From Nonomuraea sp. PA05 (GTDB lineage: Bacteria; Actinomycetota; Actinomycetes; Streptosporangiales; Streptosporangiaceae): a stretch of 64,000 nt of DNA. This document shows, one piece after another, positions 1-8,452 of the stretch; position 1 is the stretch's first letter; every line of letters begins with the position of its first letter. Location: assembly GCF_008086045.1 (NCBI RefSeq), contig NZ_VSEY01000032.1:62001-126000 (forward strand), in the 5' to 3' direction. The translations under genes and the position numbers were made by a program. The notes below the pieces were generated by a model, which worked only from the letters and a program-made list of their open reading frames with translations, was not told the origin of the DNA and did no database searches.

Positions 1-2
1 TC

Positions 3-167
3 GAGTGCTACCGGATGACCGGCGACGACTGCTTCTACTTCACGATGCACCTGCGGACGGTCGACGAGCTCGAGCCGATCCTCGACCTGTTCACCCCGTA
101 CGGCCAGACGACCACGTCCCTCATCCACACCGCGCCCGTGCCGCGCCGCCCGCTGCCCCTGGAGTGA
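3..167 (+). CDS. Lrp/AsnC family regulator, C-terminal end (partial)
   Basis: Only the last 54 codons lie in the window; the gene starts upstream. The visible part looks like the ligand-binding (RAM/AsnC-type) domain: a segment around DDCFYFTMHLRTVDELEP, then a helix, a short FTPYGQTTTSLI strand, and the proline/arginine-rich tail usual in actinobacterial members. These proteins form dimers or octamers and regulate amino-acid genes in response to a bound amino acid. The target cannot be told from this fragment. It ends 51 bases before the convergent histidine kinase gene. Confidence 0.7.
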   Translation, partial: ECYRMTGDDCFYFTMHLRTVDELEPILDLFTPYGQTTTSLIHTAPVPRRPLPLE

Positions 168-218
168 GCGCCCGCGCAGGCCGGACCACGCGGGCCGCGG
201 CCGCGCCACGCTCTCGGC

Positions 219-1640
219 TCAGCTCGGGTGGCGGTCCTTCTCGCGTCCGCCGGCGAACGCCTGCGCGTCGGACATCAGCGGCAGGAGCAGGACGAACCGC
301 GCGCCGCTGCTGCTGTCGTCGAGGTCGAGGGTGCCGCCGTGCGCCTGCGCGATCTGGCGGGCGACCGTCAGCCCCAGGCCGGTGCCGCCGGCGTCCCGGT
401 CGCGGGCGGTGTCCAGGCGGGCGAAGCGCTGGAAGACCATCTCACGCTTGTCCGGCTCGATGCCCGGCCCGTCGTCGAGCACCTCCAGGCGGGCGACCCC
501 GTGGGGTGAGCGTACGGCGTTCTGCCCGGCCCAGGGCTCGCGGCGGACGGTGATCGTGACGGTGGAGGCGGCGTGCCGCTCGGCGTTGTCGAGGAGGGAG
601 CCGAGCAGCCGGGACAGCGCGGCCCGGTCGGCGCTCACCACCGCATCGGGCTCCAGGTCGCAGGTGACGTTCAGGGGCGTGTCACGGCGGTCGCCGCACT
701 GCCCGGTCACGAACGCGGCCAGGTCGATCGGCTCGCGCTGGAGCGGCTGGTCCGCCTCCATGCGGGCGATGTCCAGCAGATCGCCCACGATCGCCTCGAT
801 GCGGTCGAGACTTGCCAGAACAGTGCGGCTCAGCCTCGGCACGGTGGTGTCCTCGGGCGCGTACAGGGCGTCTTCGACCTCCGCGCGGATCGCCGCGATC
901 GGGGTGCGCAGCTCGTGCGAGGCGTTGGAGGTGAAGTGACGCTGCTGGCCCATCGCGGCCTGCAGCCGGGCCAGGGTGCGGTTCACGCTGCCGGCCAGGT
1001 CGTAGATCTCGTCGTGGCTCGGCGGGAGCGGGACCCGGCGGTCGGAGGTCTCGCTGATCGTGTCCAGTTCCGCGCGGATGGCGGTCACCGGCCGCAGGGC
1101 GGTGGTGACGATTCGATGGCCGAGCGTGGTGATCGCCACGGCCATCAACACCGCGACGCCGAGCACGGTCGCGGCCAGCCACGGGGTGACATACGGCGGG
1201 ACCGTCGGGCCCGAGCTGTAGACGATCCAGTCCTGTCCCTGCCGGTAGGCCGACTGCGCGACCACGATGTGGCAGCCCTGGCCCGCGAACAGCCCGCCGC
1301 AGACGACACCGGTGGACACGGTCCGGGGGATGGGGGTGAAGCCGGCCATCGGCGGGCGGCCCCGCAGTTGCGGTGTCGAGGCGACCACGGTGCCCGTGGC
1401 GTCCACGATCTGCACGTTGCGGTCGGCGTGCTCCACCAGAGGTGTGCGTACCTGGTCGTGCTCGACCTCGTACGCCACGCGGCCACCGTCCGCGGCGATC
1501 TCGCTCATCCGGTCTTCCGTGGCGTAGCGGTGGATCGCCAGCATCACCGCGGCGGCCAGCATGGCGGACAGCAGCGCCGCCATCGCCCCGGCGAACAGGG
1601 TGACGCGCTTGGTGATCGGCCAATCGTGCCAAGCGTTCAT
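219..1640 (-). CDS. Sensor histidine kinase (orphan, membrane-bound)
   Basis: A 474-residue classical sensor kinase. It has a short cytoplasmic start, TM1 at about 14-36, an extracytoplasmic sensor to about 150, TM2 at 152-174, a HAMP-type linker, and the dimerisation/phosphoacceptor box SHELRTP with the histidine near 242. The ATPase domain shows an N box (LLDNAERH), DDGPG near 389-393 and GTGLGL near 419-424. The sensor loop carries two cysteines, near 114 and 123. The ATG at 1640 is chosen because TM1 follows closely; the open frame continues upstream without a plausible start. It lies 76 bases downstream of a second kinase in the same orientation, and neither has a response-regulator gene beside it. 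The partner and signal are unknown. Confidence 0.88.
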   Translation of the reverse strand: MNAWHDWPITKRVTLFAGAMAALLSAMLAAAVMLAIHRYATEDRMSEIAADGGRVAYEVEHDQVRTPLVEHADRNVQIVDATGTVVASTPQLRGRPPMAGFTPIPRTVSTGVVCGGLFAGQGCHIVVAQSAYRQGQDWIVYSSGPTVPPYVTPWLAATVLGVAVLMAVAITTLGHRIVTTALRPVTAIRAELDTISETSDRRVPLPPSHDEIYDLAGSVNRTLARLQAAMGQQRHFTSNASHELRTPIAAIRAEVEDALYAPEDTTVPRLSRTVLASLDRIEAIVGDLLDIARMEADQPLQREPIDLAAFVTGQCGDRRDTPLNVTCDLEPDAVVSADRAALSRLLGSLLDNAERHAASTVTITVRREPWAGQNAVRSPHGVARLEVLDDGPGIEPDKREMVFQRFARLDTARDRDAGGTGLGLTVARQIAQAHGGTLDLDDSSSGARFVLLLPLMSDAQAFAGGREKDRHPS

Positions 1641-1716
1641 GGGGCCAGTCGAGCACATGTGCCGTAGCGGGAGGTGCACGCGCCGCTCTGATGACGGCAT
1701 GAACGAGGCCAACACC

Positions 1717-3186
1717 TCACCAAGACCTCTTTCGCCGCCCCGCTGATCCGCGCCCGCCGTCCGATTCGGATCCGGGCCCCGCGGGTTCTCTGACGGCCGC
1801 TGCCAGCGGCAGGCGGACGACGAACCGCGCGCCGATCGGACAGTCCTCGACCGACAGGGACCCGCCATGGGCCTGGCACGTCTCCCTGCTGATGGCCAGG
1901 CCGAGCCCGCTGCCGCCAGGGTCCAGGCGCAGCCCGTCCGTCAGCCGGACGAAGGGCTGGAAGATGCGCTTGCGATCTTCGGCGGCGACGCCCGCGCCAT
2001 CGTCCTGCACGGTCACCACGGCCTGCCGGCCGTCCTGCCCGACAGTCACCTCGACGTGAGAATGAGCGTGCCGTCGCGCGTTGGCCAGCAGATTGTTCAG
2101 CACGCGGGCCAGTTGCACACGCGAGCCGTCCACCGTCGGATCGCTGACCGCCCGCAGCCGGATCGGGATGCCGTCGCGCGGCAGCGCGGACACCTCGTCC
2201 CTGGCCAGAGCGGCCAGGCTGAGCGGCTGGTACGCCTCGGCGGCGGCACCGTGCTTGACCCGGGTGTAGGCCAGCAGGTCATCGATGATCGCCTCAAGGC
2301 GTTCCGCGCTGCGCAGCGTGTTCTGCAGGGCGGCGTGCGTGTCCACTTCCCTGAAGTACATGAGCGCCTCCTCCGCCTGGATGCGCAGCGCGGTGACCGG
2401 GGACCTCAGCTCGTGCGAGACCATGGAGGCGAACCGGCGGTAGGCGGTCACCGACTTCTCCAGCCGATCGAGGTAGGCGTTGGAGGCGCGCGCGAACTCG
2501 GCGATCTCGTCCTCGTGCGGCGGCGTCGGAACCCTGATGCTCAAGTCCCGTGCCGTGGCCTCGCGCATCTTCGTGCTGATCGCCCGCACCGGGCGCAGGG
2601 TCCGGCCGACCACCATCCAGGTGCCCCAGGCGGCCACCAGCGACCCGATCAGCACCGCGGCGCCGAACCCCGCCTCCAGGTAGTACCTGGCCACGACGAC
2701 GGGTTGCACCGTGCCCGCGTAGATGTAGTGCACCCCGCCCGGCAGCGGCGCATCCGGCATCCGGGGATCGAGCCGCAGGGCGGTGACCAGCAGGCATTCG
2801 CCCTCGCTCCAGGGCGGGCAGACGGTGATGTCCTGCATGCCGTGACCGGCTGCCGGCTTGAGCGTGCTCAGCGGCGCCTTTCCGGCCGCGGCGGCGTTGG
2901 CGACCACCACACGCCCGCGGGAGTCGACGAGCTGGAGATACCGGTCTCGCGCGGTCGGCCTGGCCGGATTCGGCGGCGGAAGGTAGCCGGGGCGCATCCT
3001 GCTGACCCAGTCGACGACGGCCACATGGACCTGCTCGGAGATGTCCGCCGCGACTCTGTTGCGGACGCCGTACGCCGCGAGTGCGCCGACCACCGTGAGA
3101 ACGACCAGGGACAACGCCCCCGCGGCCAGGGCGAAGCGGGCGCGCAGCGAACGCGGGTACAACCGGCCCGGTCTGTCGATGCTCAT
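1717..3186 (-). CDS. Sensor histidine kinase (orphan, membrane-bound)
   Basis: A 489-residue sensor kinase. TM1 is about 17-40, the extracytoplasmic sensor runs to about 168, and TM2 is about 171-193. A HAMP region follows, then the phosphoacceptor SHELRSP (His about 258), N box LLANARRH (Asn about 369), DDGAG about 395-399 and GSGLGL. The sensor has a cysteine pair (near 123 and 131), like its downstream neighbour but in an unrelated local sequence. The start at 3186 puts a basic stretch just before TM1. Kinases of this type normally follow their response regulator, but here the upstream side is a divergent promoter region, so the gene is an orphan. The pair may have arisen by duplication and divergence. 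Confidence 0.88.
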   Translation of the reverse strand: MSIDRPGRLYPRSLRARFALAAGALSLVVLTVVGALAAYGVRNRVAADISEQVHVAVVDWVSRMRPGYLPPPNPARPTARDRYLQLVDSRGRVVVANAAAAGKAPLSTLKPAAGHGMQDITVCPPWSEGECLLVTALRLDPRMPDAPLPGGVHYIYAGTVQPVVVARYYLEAGFGAAVLIGSLVAAWGTWMVVGRTLRPVRAISTKMREATARDLSIRVPTPPHEDEIAEFARASNAYLDRLEKSVTAYRRFASMVSHELRSPVTALRIQAEEALMYFREVDTHAALQNTLRSAERLEAIIDDLLAYTRVKHGAAAEAYQPLSLAALARDEVSALPRDGIPIRLRAVSDPTVDGSRVQLARVLNNLLANARRHAHSHVEVTVGQDGRQAVVTVQDDGAGVAAEDRKRIFQPFVRLTDGLRLDPGGSGLGLAISRETCQAHGGSLSVEDCPIGARFVVRLPLAAAVREPAGPGSESDGGRGSAGRRKRSW

Positions 3187-3541
3187 GTGCCCTGCGTCCC
3201 TTCTTCGGACACTGTCAGCGCTGTGCTGGTGGGCGAGAAGGGACAGCCCCTGGAACGCCGGCGTGCTCATGACGTCATGCGGGGCGCTTGAGCAGGGACG
3301 CTGCCGTTACCTTCGGGTGCGGCGGCATGGATCGCTCGTACTTCCCGGCGGGACGCAGGATGACAGCTTCAGCGCCATTCGCGTGACATGCCATCTCTTG
3401 TCGAACTTTGACCGTTTATGTGCGGAGTGACGCCCTGCCCCGCACCCCGACTAGTCCTTTAATGGATCGTCTGCAACAAAACTATCTGCTATGGTTTCTC
3501 CTGATCCGTTCACACCCCCGCGACGACAGGGATTGATTCCT
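3187..3541. other. Divergent intergenic region without gene
   Basis: This stretch separates the leftward histidine kinases from the rightward flavoprotein gene and must hold both promoters. The right half is less GC-rich than the surroundings. A TATGGT box at 3490-3495 could be a -10, but no good -35 sits at the right distance. No reading frame with family features was found. Confidence 0.4.
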
Positions 3542-4021
3542 ATGGCCGACAACGAGAAGGGCGCCGGTCCTGCGCCCCGCATCCTCGCCGACGACGAACT
3601 CACCCGCCTGCTCGGCGACCAGCAGTTCGGCGCGCTGGCCACGGTGAAACGCAGCGGCCACCCGCATCTGTCCACCGTTCTGTACCACTGGGAGCCCCGC
3701 GAGCGGATCGTCCGGATCTCCACCACCGCAGACCGGCTCAAGGCGCGTCACGTACGCGCCAACCCCCGCGTCGCCCTGCACGTGAACGGGCCGGACGTCT
3801 GGTCCTTCGCTGTCGCCGAGGGCGATGCGGAGGTCTCAGAGGAAACCACCGAACCCGGGGACGCGATCGGCAGGGAACTGCTGGCGCTCACCCCAGGCTT
3901 CGAGGACCCGGCGGAGGAGGCCGCTTTTCTCCGGCAATTGGTGGACGAACGCCGCGTCGTGATCAGGCTGCACGTCTCGCGTCTGTACGGGACGGCTCTG
4001 GACATCTCCGCCCAGGCATAA
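3542..4021 (+). CDS. PPOX-fold flavin/F420-binding protein
   Basis: A 159-residue protein with the split beta-barrel fold of the pyridoxamine-phosphate-oxidase/F420 family. The order GALATVKRSGHPHLSTVLYH, a strand with RISTTADRLKARHVRANPRVALHV, then WSFAVAEGDAEV is typical of TIGR03618-like F420-dependent reductases (Rv1155 type). These bind FMN or F420 and reduce small substrates or remove reactive species in the cytoplasm. ATG 3542 is preferred because the family motif begins about 25 residues later; an upstream in-frame ATG at 3491 would add 17 residues unlike the family. The next gene, msrA, suggests an oxidative-stress setting, which is inference. Confidence 0.8.
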   Translation: MADNEKGAGPAPRILADDELTRLLGDQQFGALATVKRSGHPHLSTVLYHWEPRERIVRISTTADRLKARHVRANPRVALHVNGPDVWSFAVAEGDAEVSEETTEPGDAIGRELLALTPGFEDPAEEAAFLRQLVDERRVVIRLHVSRLYGTALDISAQA

Positions 4022-4086
4022 GGGCCCGGCAGTCCATCGACGCCGAAACCTGGACTCGATCGTGCGGCGTCCCCAGGAATAGACGC

Positions 4087-4356
4087 GGCCCGTGGAGTGT
4101 CTCTATCTCCGCGTCCAAGACGAACGTGGTCGAACGTAAGGACTTGAGTCACAGAATGATCCGGGTGGAGGTCCGCTCGCTGCACGGCGACACCCACTTC
4201 GGTCACGTCCTCGACGACGGTCCTCCAGCCAGGGCGCGCCATGGCATCAACTCCGCGTCGTTGCGGTTCATCCACCGCGGTGACCTGGAGCGGGAAGGGT
4301 ATGGGGACTACCGGACCCTGTGCACGAGTGACATCAACGACAAGTTGGGAGACGAC
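4087..4356 (+). pseudogene. msrB: Degenerate msrB remnant upstream of msrA
   Basis: Translated in the msrA frame, this stretch reads as the C-terminal half of methionine-R-sulfoxide reductase B: a worn GW-SF-type segment, then VVERKDLSH, RVEVRSLHGDTHFGHV, LDDGP, INSASLRFIH and GYGDYRTL. In active MsrB the segment before INSASL is RYC, with C the catalytic residue; here it is RHG. The N-terminal half with the zinc-binding CxxC pairs is missing. The reading frame stays open into msrA with no stop, as in organisms where msrB and msrA are neighbours or fused. It is therefore probably a decayed gene rather than a working domain. Confidence 0.7.
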
Positions 4357-4863
4357 GTGACCACCGAAAAGGCGATCCTCGCCGGCGGCTGCTTCTGGGG
4401 CATGGAGGAGTTGTTCCGCCACCAGCCCGGAGTCGTGTCCACGCGCGTCGGCTACAGCGGCGGCGACGTCCCGAACGCCACCTACCGCAACCACGGCACC
4501 CACGCGGAGTCCATCGAGGTCGTCTACGACCCCGACAAGACCGACTTCCGTGCGCTGCTCGAGTTCTTCTTCCAGGTGCACGACCCCTCGACGAAGGACC
4601 GCCAGGGCAACGACATCGGTACCAGTTACCGCTCGGCGATCTTCTACACCAACGATGAGCAGAAGCGGGTCGCCGAGGACACGATCGCCGACGTCGACGC
4701 TTCGGGCCTGTGGCCGGGCAAGGTCGTCACGGAGGTCACCCCGGCGGGCGACTTCTGGGAGGCCGAGCCCGAGCACCAGGACTACCTGCAGAAGTACCCC
4801 AACGGCTACACCTGCCATTTCCCCCGTCCCGGGTGGAAGCTCCCGAAGCGGGAAAAGGCCTGA
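4357..4863 (+). CDS. msrA: Peptide-methionine (S)-S-oxide reductase MsrA
   Basis: A 168-residue MsrA that reduces methionine-S-sulfoxide in proteins or as free amino acid, using thioredoxin-type electrons. The catalytic motif GCFWG starts at residue 11 with the nucleophilic cysteine at 12. Further family blocks are GYSGG, YRNHGTHAE, ESIEVVYDP, HDPST, GNDIGTSYRSAIFY and EPEHQDYL. GTG 4357 is preferred: GGGAGA lies 8 bases upstream and the protein then begins a few residues before the first strand. The frame is open further upstream because of the msrB remnant. It is convergent with the GH109 gene across a tandem-repeat spacer. Confidence 0.92.
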   Translation: MTTEKAILAGGCFWGMEELFRHQPGVVSTRVGYSGGDVPNATYRNHGTHAESIEVVYDPDKTDFRALLEFFFQVHDPSTKDRQGNDIGTSYRSAIFYTNDEQKRVAEDTIADVDASGLWPGKVVTEVTPAGDFWEAEPEHQDYLQKYPNGYTCHFPRPGWKLPKREKA

Positions 4864-4950
4864 CGTCTCCGGCGCGTGGACCCCGGGTCCGCGCGCCGAC
4901 GCGGCTTCGGCGCGGTCGGCACGCCGGGTCTGCCGCGCACGGGGCGTCGG

Positions 4951-5060
4951 CAGAAGGCGTCAGGGGCACCGGCAGAAGGCGTCAGGGGCACCGGCAGAAG
5001 GCGTCAGGAGCGTCGGCACAAGGCGTCAGGGGCGTCGGCGCAAGGCGTCAGGTGCACTGC
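4951..5060. repeat. 22-bp tandem repeat, five copies
   Basis: Five head-to-tail copies of a 22-bp unit start at 4951, 4973, 4995, 5017 and 5039, each built on CAGAAGGCGTCAGG; the first two are identical and the rest differ by one to several bases. Half of a further copy is visible at 4941-4950. Since 22 is not a multiple of three and the repeat lies between the convergent msrA and GH109 genes, it is not coding. There are no unique spacers, so it is not CRISPR. Confidence 0.85.
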
Positions 5061-5066
5061 CTCGGG

Positions 5067-6611
5067 TCACTGGCCGTCCGGGCCGCTGCGGGCGCCCGGT
5101 GCGGGATCGGCGTCCCCGTTCGCCTCGCTGCTGCCCGGCTCGATGATCCCGGTGGCGCGCCGGCCGGCGGTCGACCCGGCCCTGAGCTGCGGGTCCTCCG
5201 GTTGGGGGCGGTCGAAGGTGGGGCGGGCCTCCTTCCAATGGCCGCGGGTGAAGTCGGGCACCTTCACCGGACGCAGGCGTCCGGACCTCAGCGACTCGTG
5301 GCTGAGCGGGATCACCGAGCACCACGCCGCCGAGTCGTAGACGTCGATGTCGGGCGTCATGCCGAGCCGCATCAACTGCACGAGGCGGAAGATGGAGACG
5401 AAGTCGCCGCCGCCGTGCCCGCCGTACTGGTCGGCCAGCCTTTCCAGCAACGGCCATAACCAGTGGTCGTACTGCTGGCGGATGGCGGTGTAGGCGCTGC
5501 CGGTCCGCCAGGTGTGGTCGTCGTGGCCGAGCGATTCGAGGTAGACCCGGGCGTTGTCGAGCTCGATCGAGCCGCGCGTGCCGGTGAGCGTGGTCTCCCT
5601 GGTGTACGGGTGGGGGGAGTTCACGTCGTGTTCGACCCGGATGAACCGGCCTCGGGCGGTGGTGACGAAGCAGGTGTGCCGGTCGCCCGAGATGTACGGC
5701 TTGTCCTGCCAGGACGAGTGGTCCGGGGTCACCCGCGGGTCCTCCTCGCGGAACAGGGCCAGCGCCTTGGGCAGGGAGGCGACGGCGACCAGCTCGTCGA
5801 AGCGGTCCCCGCGGTTGATGCCCATGGCGGCCGAGACCGGTCCCAGGCCGTGCATCGGGTAGTGCAGGGCGTTCATCCGGGTCTGCCAGCGCCGCCGCCA
5901 GTACTCGGGGTGGTAGGCGCCGCCGAACAGGTACGGCCAGCGCAGGTCGTGGACGTAGCCGCCGGAGCCGTGCTGCAGGTCGCCGAAGAGCCCCGCCTGG
6001 ACCATGTTGAACATCTGCAGCTCGGGACGGAAGTAGTTGACGTTCTCCAGGAGCATGCAGTGCTTGCGGGTCCGCTCGGACGTGCGCACCAGGCTCCAGA
6101 TCTCGTCCAGGTGCGGGGAGATCGGCAGCTCGACGGCGACGTGCTTGCCGTGCTCCATGGCCGCCGCGGCCTGCGGGTAGTGCCATTCCCACGGCGTGGC
6201 GATGTAGATCAGGTCGATGTCGTCGCGCTGGACGAGCTTGAGGAAGTCCTGCTCGCCCGCGGAGTAGCCGACCGGCTCGACGTCCTGGAAACCCTGCTGC
6301 ATGATGCGGGCGATGGTGCGGCTGACCCGTTCCTGACGGATGTCGCACACGGCGGTGACGGTGGAGACGGCGCCCCAGCGCACGTCCTGGCTCCCGCCCC
6401 GGTTGCCGAGGCCGATGAGCCCGACGCGGACGTTCTCGAAACCCTCGAACGGCACGTTCACCATGCTGCGCTCGCCCTGGGCGCGCGGCGGCTCCCAGGC
6501 GGCCGAGGCGTCGGCGGTGCCGACGCCGGCGACACCCGTGGCGGCGCCGAGCGAGATGCCGGACCTCAGCAGGTCGCGGCGTGAGGGGACGTAGCGGCGC
6601 GGAGAGGCCAT
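5067..6611 (-). CDS. Tat-exported GH109 / Gfo-Idh-MocA enzyme
   Basis: A 514-residue protein. The N terminus has a twin-arginine signal (SRRDLL at 10-15, then a hydrophobic stretch ending near ADASA). An NAD-binding Rossmann domain follows (VGLIGLGNRGG, about 62-73). Blocks TPWEWHYP, GKHVAVELPI, TRKHCMLLENVNYF, GLFGDLQHGSGGYVHDLR and the C-terminal VPDFTRGHW match family GH109, where NAD-dependent alpha-N-acetylgalactosaminidases are known; other members act on different glycosides. It probably works outside the membrane, carrying its cofactor through the Tat pathway. ATG 6611 is chosen because it begins the Tat signal. The neighbouring LysR gene (6848-7762) is also leftward and may regulate it. 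Substrate unproven. Confidence 0.82.
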   Translation of the reverse strand: MASPRRYVPSRRDLLRSGISLGAATGVAGVGTADASAAWEPPRAQGERSMVNVPFEGFENVRVGLIGLGNRGGSQDVRWGAVSTVTAVCDIRQERVSRTIARIMQQGFQDVEPVGYSAGEQDFLKLVQRDDIDLIYIATPWEWHYPQAAAAMEHGKHVAVELPISPHLDEIWSLVRTSERTRKHCMLLENVNYFRPELQMFNMVQAGLFGDLQHGSGGYVHDLRWPYLFGGAYHPEYWRRRWQTRMNALHYPMHGLGPVSAAMGINRGDRFDELVAVASLPKALALFREEDPRVTPDHSSWQDKPYISGDRHTCFVTTARGRFIRVEHDVNSPHPYTRETTLTGTRGSIELDNARVYLESLGHDDHTWRTGSAYTAIRQQYDHWLWPLLERLADQYGGHGGGDFVSIFRLVQLMRLGMTPDIDVYDSAAWCSVIPLSHESLRSGRLRPVKVPDFTRGHWKEARPTFDRPQPEDPQLRAGSTAGRRATGIIEPGSSEANGDADPAPGARSGPDGQ

Positions 6612-6847
6612 AGCGATCACTCCCTGGTCGTGGACGGTGATGGTGCCTGGCGCTTTCCCCCCGGTAGTGGGCAGTATCGATCGTCCGCTGCCGGGGGGCA
6701 AGAGAGGCGCGCATCACACGAGCGGCGTTCGCGGGGCGGGCAGCAGCACCCTGCGGCGGCGAGGCCCCAGGCCGGGCCACCGGCGACCAGGGCACCGAAG
6801 CCGACGATGCCGGAGAGCGAGCGGGAGGTTCGTGCCGTGCTGACCGT

Positions 6848-7762
6848 TCAGGGGTGGATGGCGCGATCCGTGAGTTCGGGGGACATGATCGGGCCGAGGC
6901 GGGTGGCGGTGTGGGCGAGGTCCCGGACAAGGTCGGACTGGGCGGCGGTGCGCCAGATCAGCGCCCATCGTGCGGGCGGTGCGTCGTGGATGGGCACGTA
7001 GGTGATGTCGGGACGCGGGAAGTAGCGGGCGGCGTGGGCGTGGGCGGGCGACACGGCCTCTCCATTGGAGAGCAGGGGAAGCATCTCCGCCGAGTTGTTG
7101 ACGATGGGACCGATCGGGATCAGCCGTCCGCTCGGGGTGCGCCGGGGGACGAGCGCCTCGCGCCAGTAATCCGGCCGCGCGCCGCCCATGACGACCTCGT
7201 CGGCCAGATCCTCGTAGGAGACCGAGGTCCGGGCCGCCAGCCGGTGGCAGGCGCCGACTGCCAGGACCACCGGTTCGATGTACACGACCGGGCCCGCGGT
7301 GAGATCGGCCTCCCGGACGGGCAGCCAGGCGACCTGCACGTCGACGGCCCCCGTTCGCAGCGGCCCGAAGGGATCGTTGAAGTCGACGTGGCGGATGTTC
7401 ACGTCGCAGGTGGGACGGCCGGCCTCGAAGGCGTCCAGCAGCGGGCGCAGGTCCTGGTGGTTGGCGTTGGTCATGCCGATGCGCAGGACCTGGGTCTTTC
7501 CCCGGGCGGCGCGGGCGGCGCGGTCGAGGCCCTCGCGCATGCCGAGGTACATCGGCTGGAGGTCCTCGAAAAGGCGGCGGCCGATCGGGGTCAGCTCCAC
7601 GTGCCGGCTACTGCGAGCGAACAGCGCGGCGCCGACCCGGCGCTCCTGCTTCTTGATCGCTTGGCTCACCCGCGACGGTGTCACGTGCAGGCGTTCGGCG
7701 GTACGGCCGAAGTGCAGCTCCTCGGCCAGCGTCAGAAAAATCTCGATGTCCCGCAGCTCCAT
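6848..7762 (-). CDS. LysR family transcriptional regulator
   Basis: A 304-residue LysR regulator. The winged helix-turn-helix occupies about residues 1-60 (MELRDIEIFLTLAEELHFGR, then VTPSRVSQAIKKQE), followed by a two-lobed periplasmic-binding-like effector domain. The effector is unknown. It is divergent from the DoxX-like gene 345 bases away, the usual LysR arrangement in which the regulator and its target share a control region. It also lies upstream of the GH109 gene in the same direction, so either neighbour could be a target. The sequence does not decide between them. Confidence 0.88.
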   Translation of the reverse strand: MELRDIEIFLTLAEELHFGRTAERLHVTPSRVSQAIKKQERRVGAALFARSSRHVELTPIGRRLFEDLQPMYLGMREGLDRAARAARGKTQVLRIGMTNANHQDLRPLLDAFEAGRPTCDVNIRHVDFNDPFGPLRTGAVDVQVAWLPVREADLTAGPVVYIEPVVLAVGACHRLAARTSVSYEDLADEVVMGGARPDYWREALVPRRTPSGRLIPIGPIVNNSAEMLPLLSNGEAVSPAHAHAARYFPRPDITYVPIHDAPPARWALIWRTAAQSDLVRDLAHTATRLGPIMSPELTDRAIHP

Positions 7763-8107
7763 CTTGCCCCCCGATCGTGAACCTATCGCTAATCGATCCG
7801 TGGCGGGAATCGTCGTTGTTCACCACGCGGGCAGGCCCGAACCTGGTAGTACACACCCCGTTGCCAAGGAGCCGTCGTGAACGTCCTGTTCTCGGGACGA
7901 ATCTCGTCGTCCCCACCCCTGCGCCCCGACCACAGGGGCGGCCATGCCGCCACTCGCCCGACGGATGACCTCGGGCAGCGCATCGCAGGTACGGGCGCGG
8001 ACGGTGATCAAGCCTGACGGGCCTCACTGCGGACTCGTGCCGCTGAAGTGTCGCCGCATGTCCATGATCCGTACCAGTGGTCGTGATTCAACTCTCAAGG
8101 AGATCGA
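7763..8107. promoter_or_regulatory. Divergent control region, LysR gene / DoxX gene
   Basis: This non-coding stretch lies between two divergent genes and should contain both promoters and a LysR site. No single palindrome stands out. The DoxX start is preceded by a strong ribosome site (AGGAGAT). Confidence 0.4.
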
Positions 8108-8452
8108 ATGTCCACCATTCTCATTGTCGTCACCGTGCTGACCGCCGCCTGGGTCGGTTTCTCGGGCTTCTCGCTGCTGCGTCGGGCAGGCTTCGTCGCC
8201 GAGCCGCTGATCGCGTACGGGGTGCCCGAGTCCTGGTGGCCGTGGCTGGGCGTGGCCAAGGCCGCAGGCGCGGTGGGCCTGCTCGTAGGGCTGGCGGTGC
8301 CTGCGATCGGCGTCGCGGCCGGGATCGGTCTGGTGGTGTACTTCCTGGGCGCCGTCATCACGGTGCTGAGGGCCCGTTCGTACAGGACGGTCGTCTTTCC
8401 CGTTCTGTACCTCGCCCCGGTCGCGGCCACCCTGTTCCTGGGCCTGGTCTGA
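8108..8452 (+). CDS. DoxX-like small membrane protein
   Basis: A 114-residue protein made almost wholly of four hydrophobic helices (about 3-22, 42-64, 68-88, 95-113). The GFSLLRRAGFVAEPL opening, YGVPESWWPWLGVAKAAGAVGLLVGL and the second hydrophobic half match the DoxX-like family. Members are inner-membrane proteins of uncertain function; some are linked to oxidative stress or quinone-coupled oxidation. The start is well supported by AGGAGATCG just before the ATG. It stands alone, divergent from the LysR gene, which probably regulates it. Confidence 0.8.
   Translation: MSTILIVVTVLTAAWVGFSGFSLLRRAGFVAEPLIAYGVPESWWPWLGVAKAAGAVGLLVGLAVPAIGVAAGIGLVVYFLGAVITVLRARSYRTVVFPVLYLAPVAATLFLGLV

Noticed and set aside
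573..1667. Long rightward open frame opposite the first histidine kinase
   Set aside because: The kinase on the minus strand has every expected motif. The opposite frame is arginine/glycine/histidine-rich with no family pattern, as expected of high-GC antisense frames.
1867..3291. Long rightward open frame opposite the second histidine kinase
   Set aside because: Same reasoning: low-complexity translation and full overlap with a clear kinase gene.
4941..5060. CRISPR-like array
   Set aside because: The 22-bp units are directly adjacent without unique spacers, and no cas genes are nearby.
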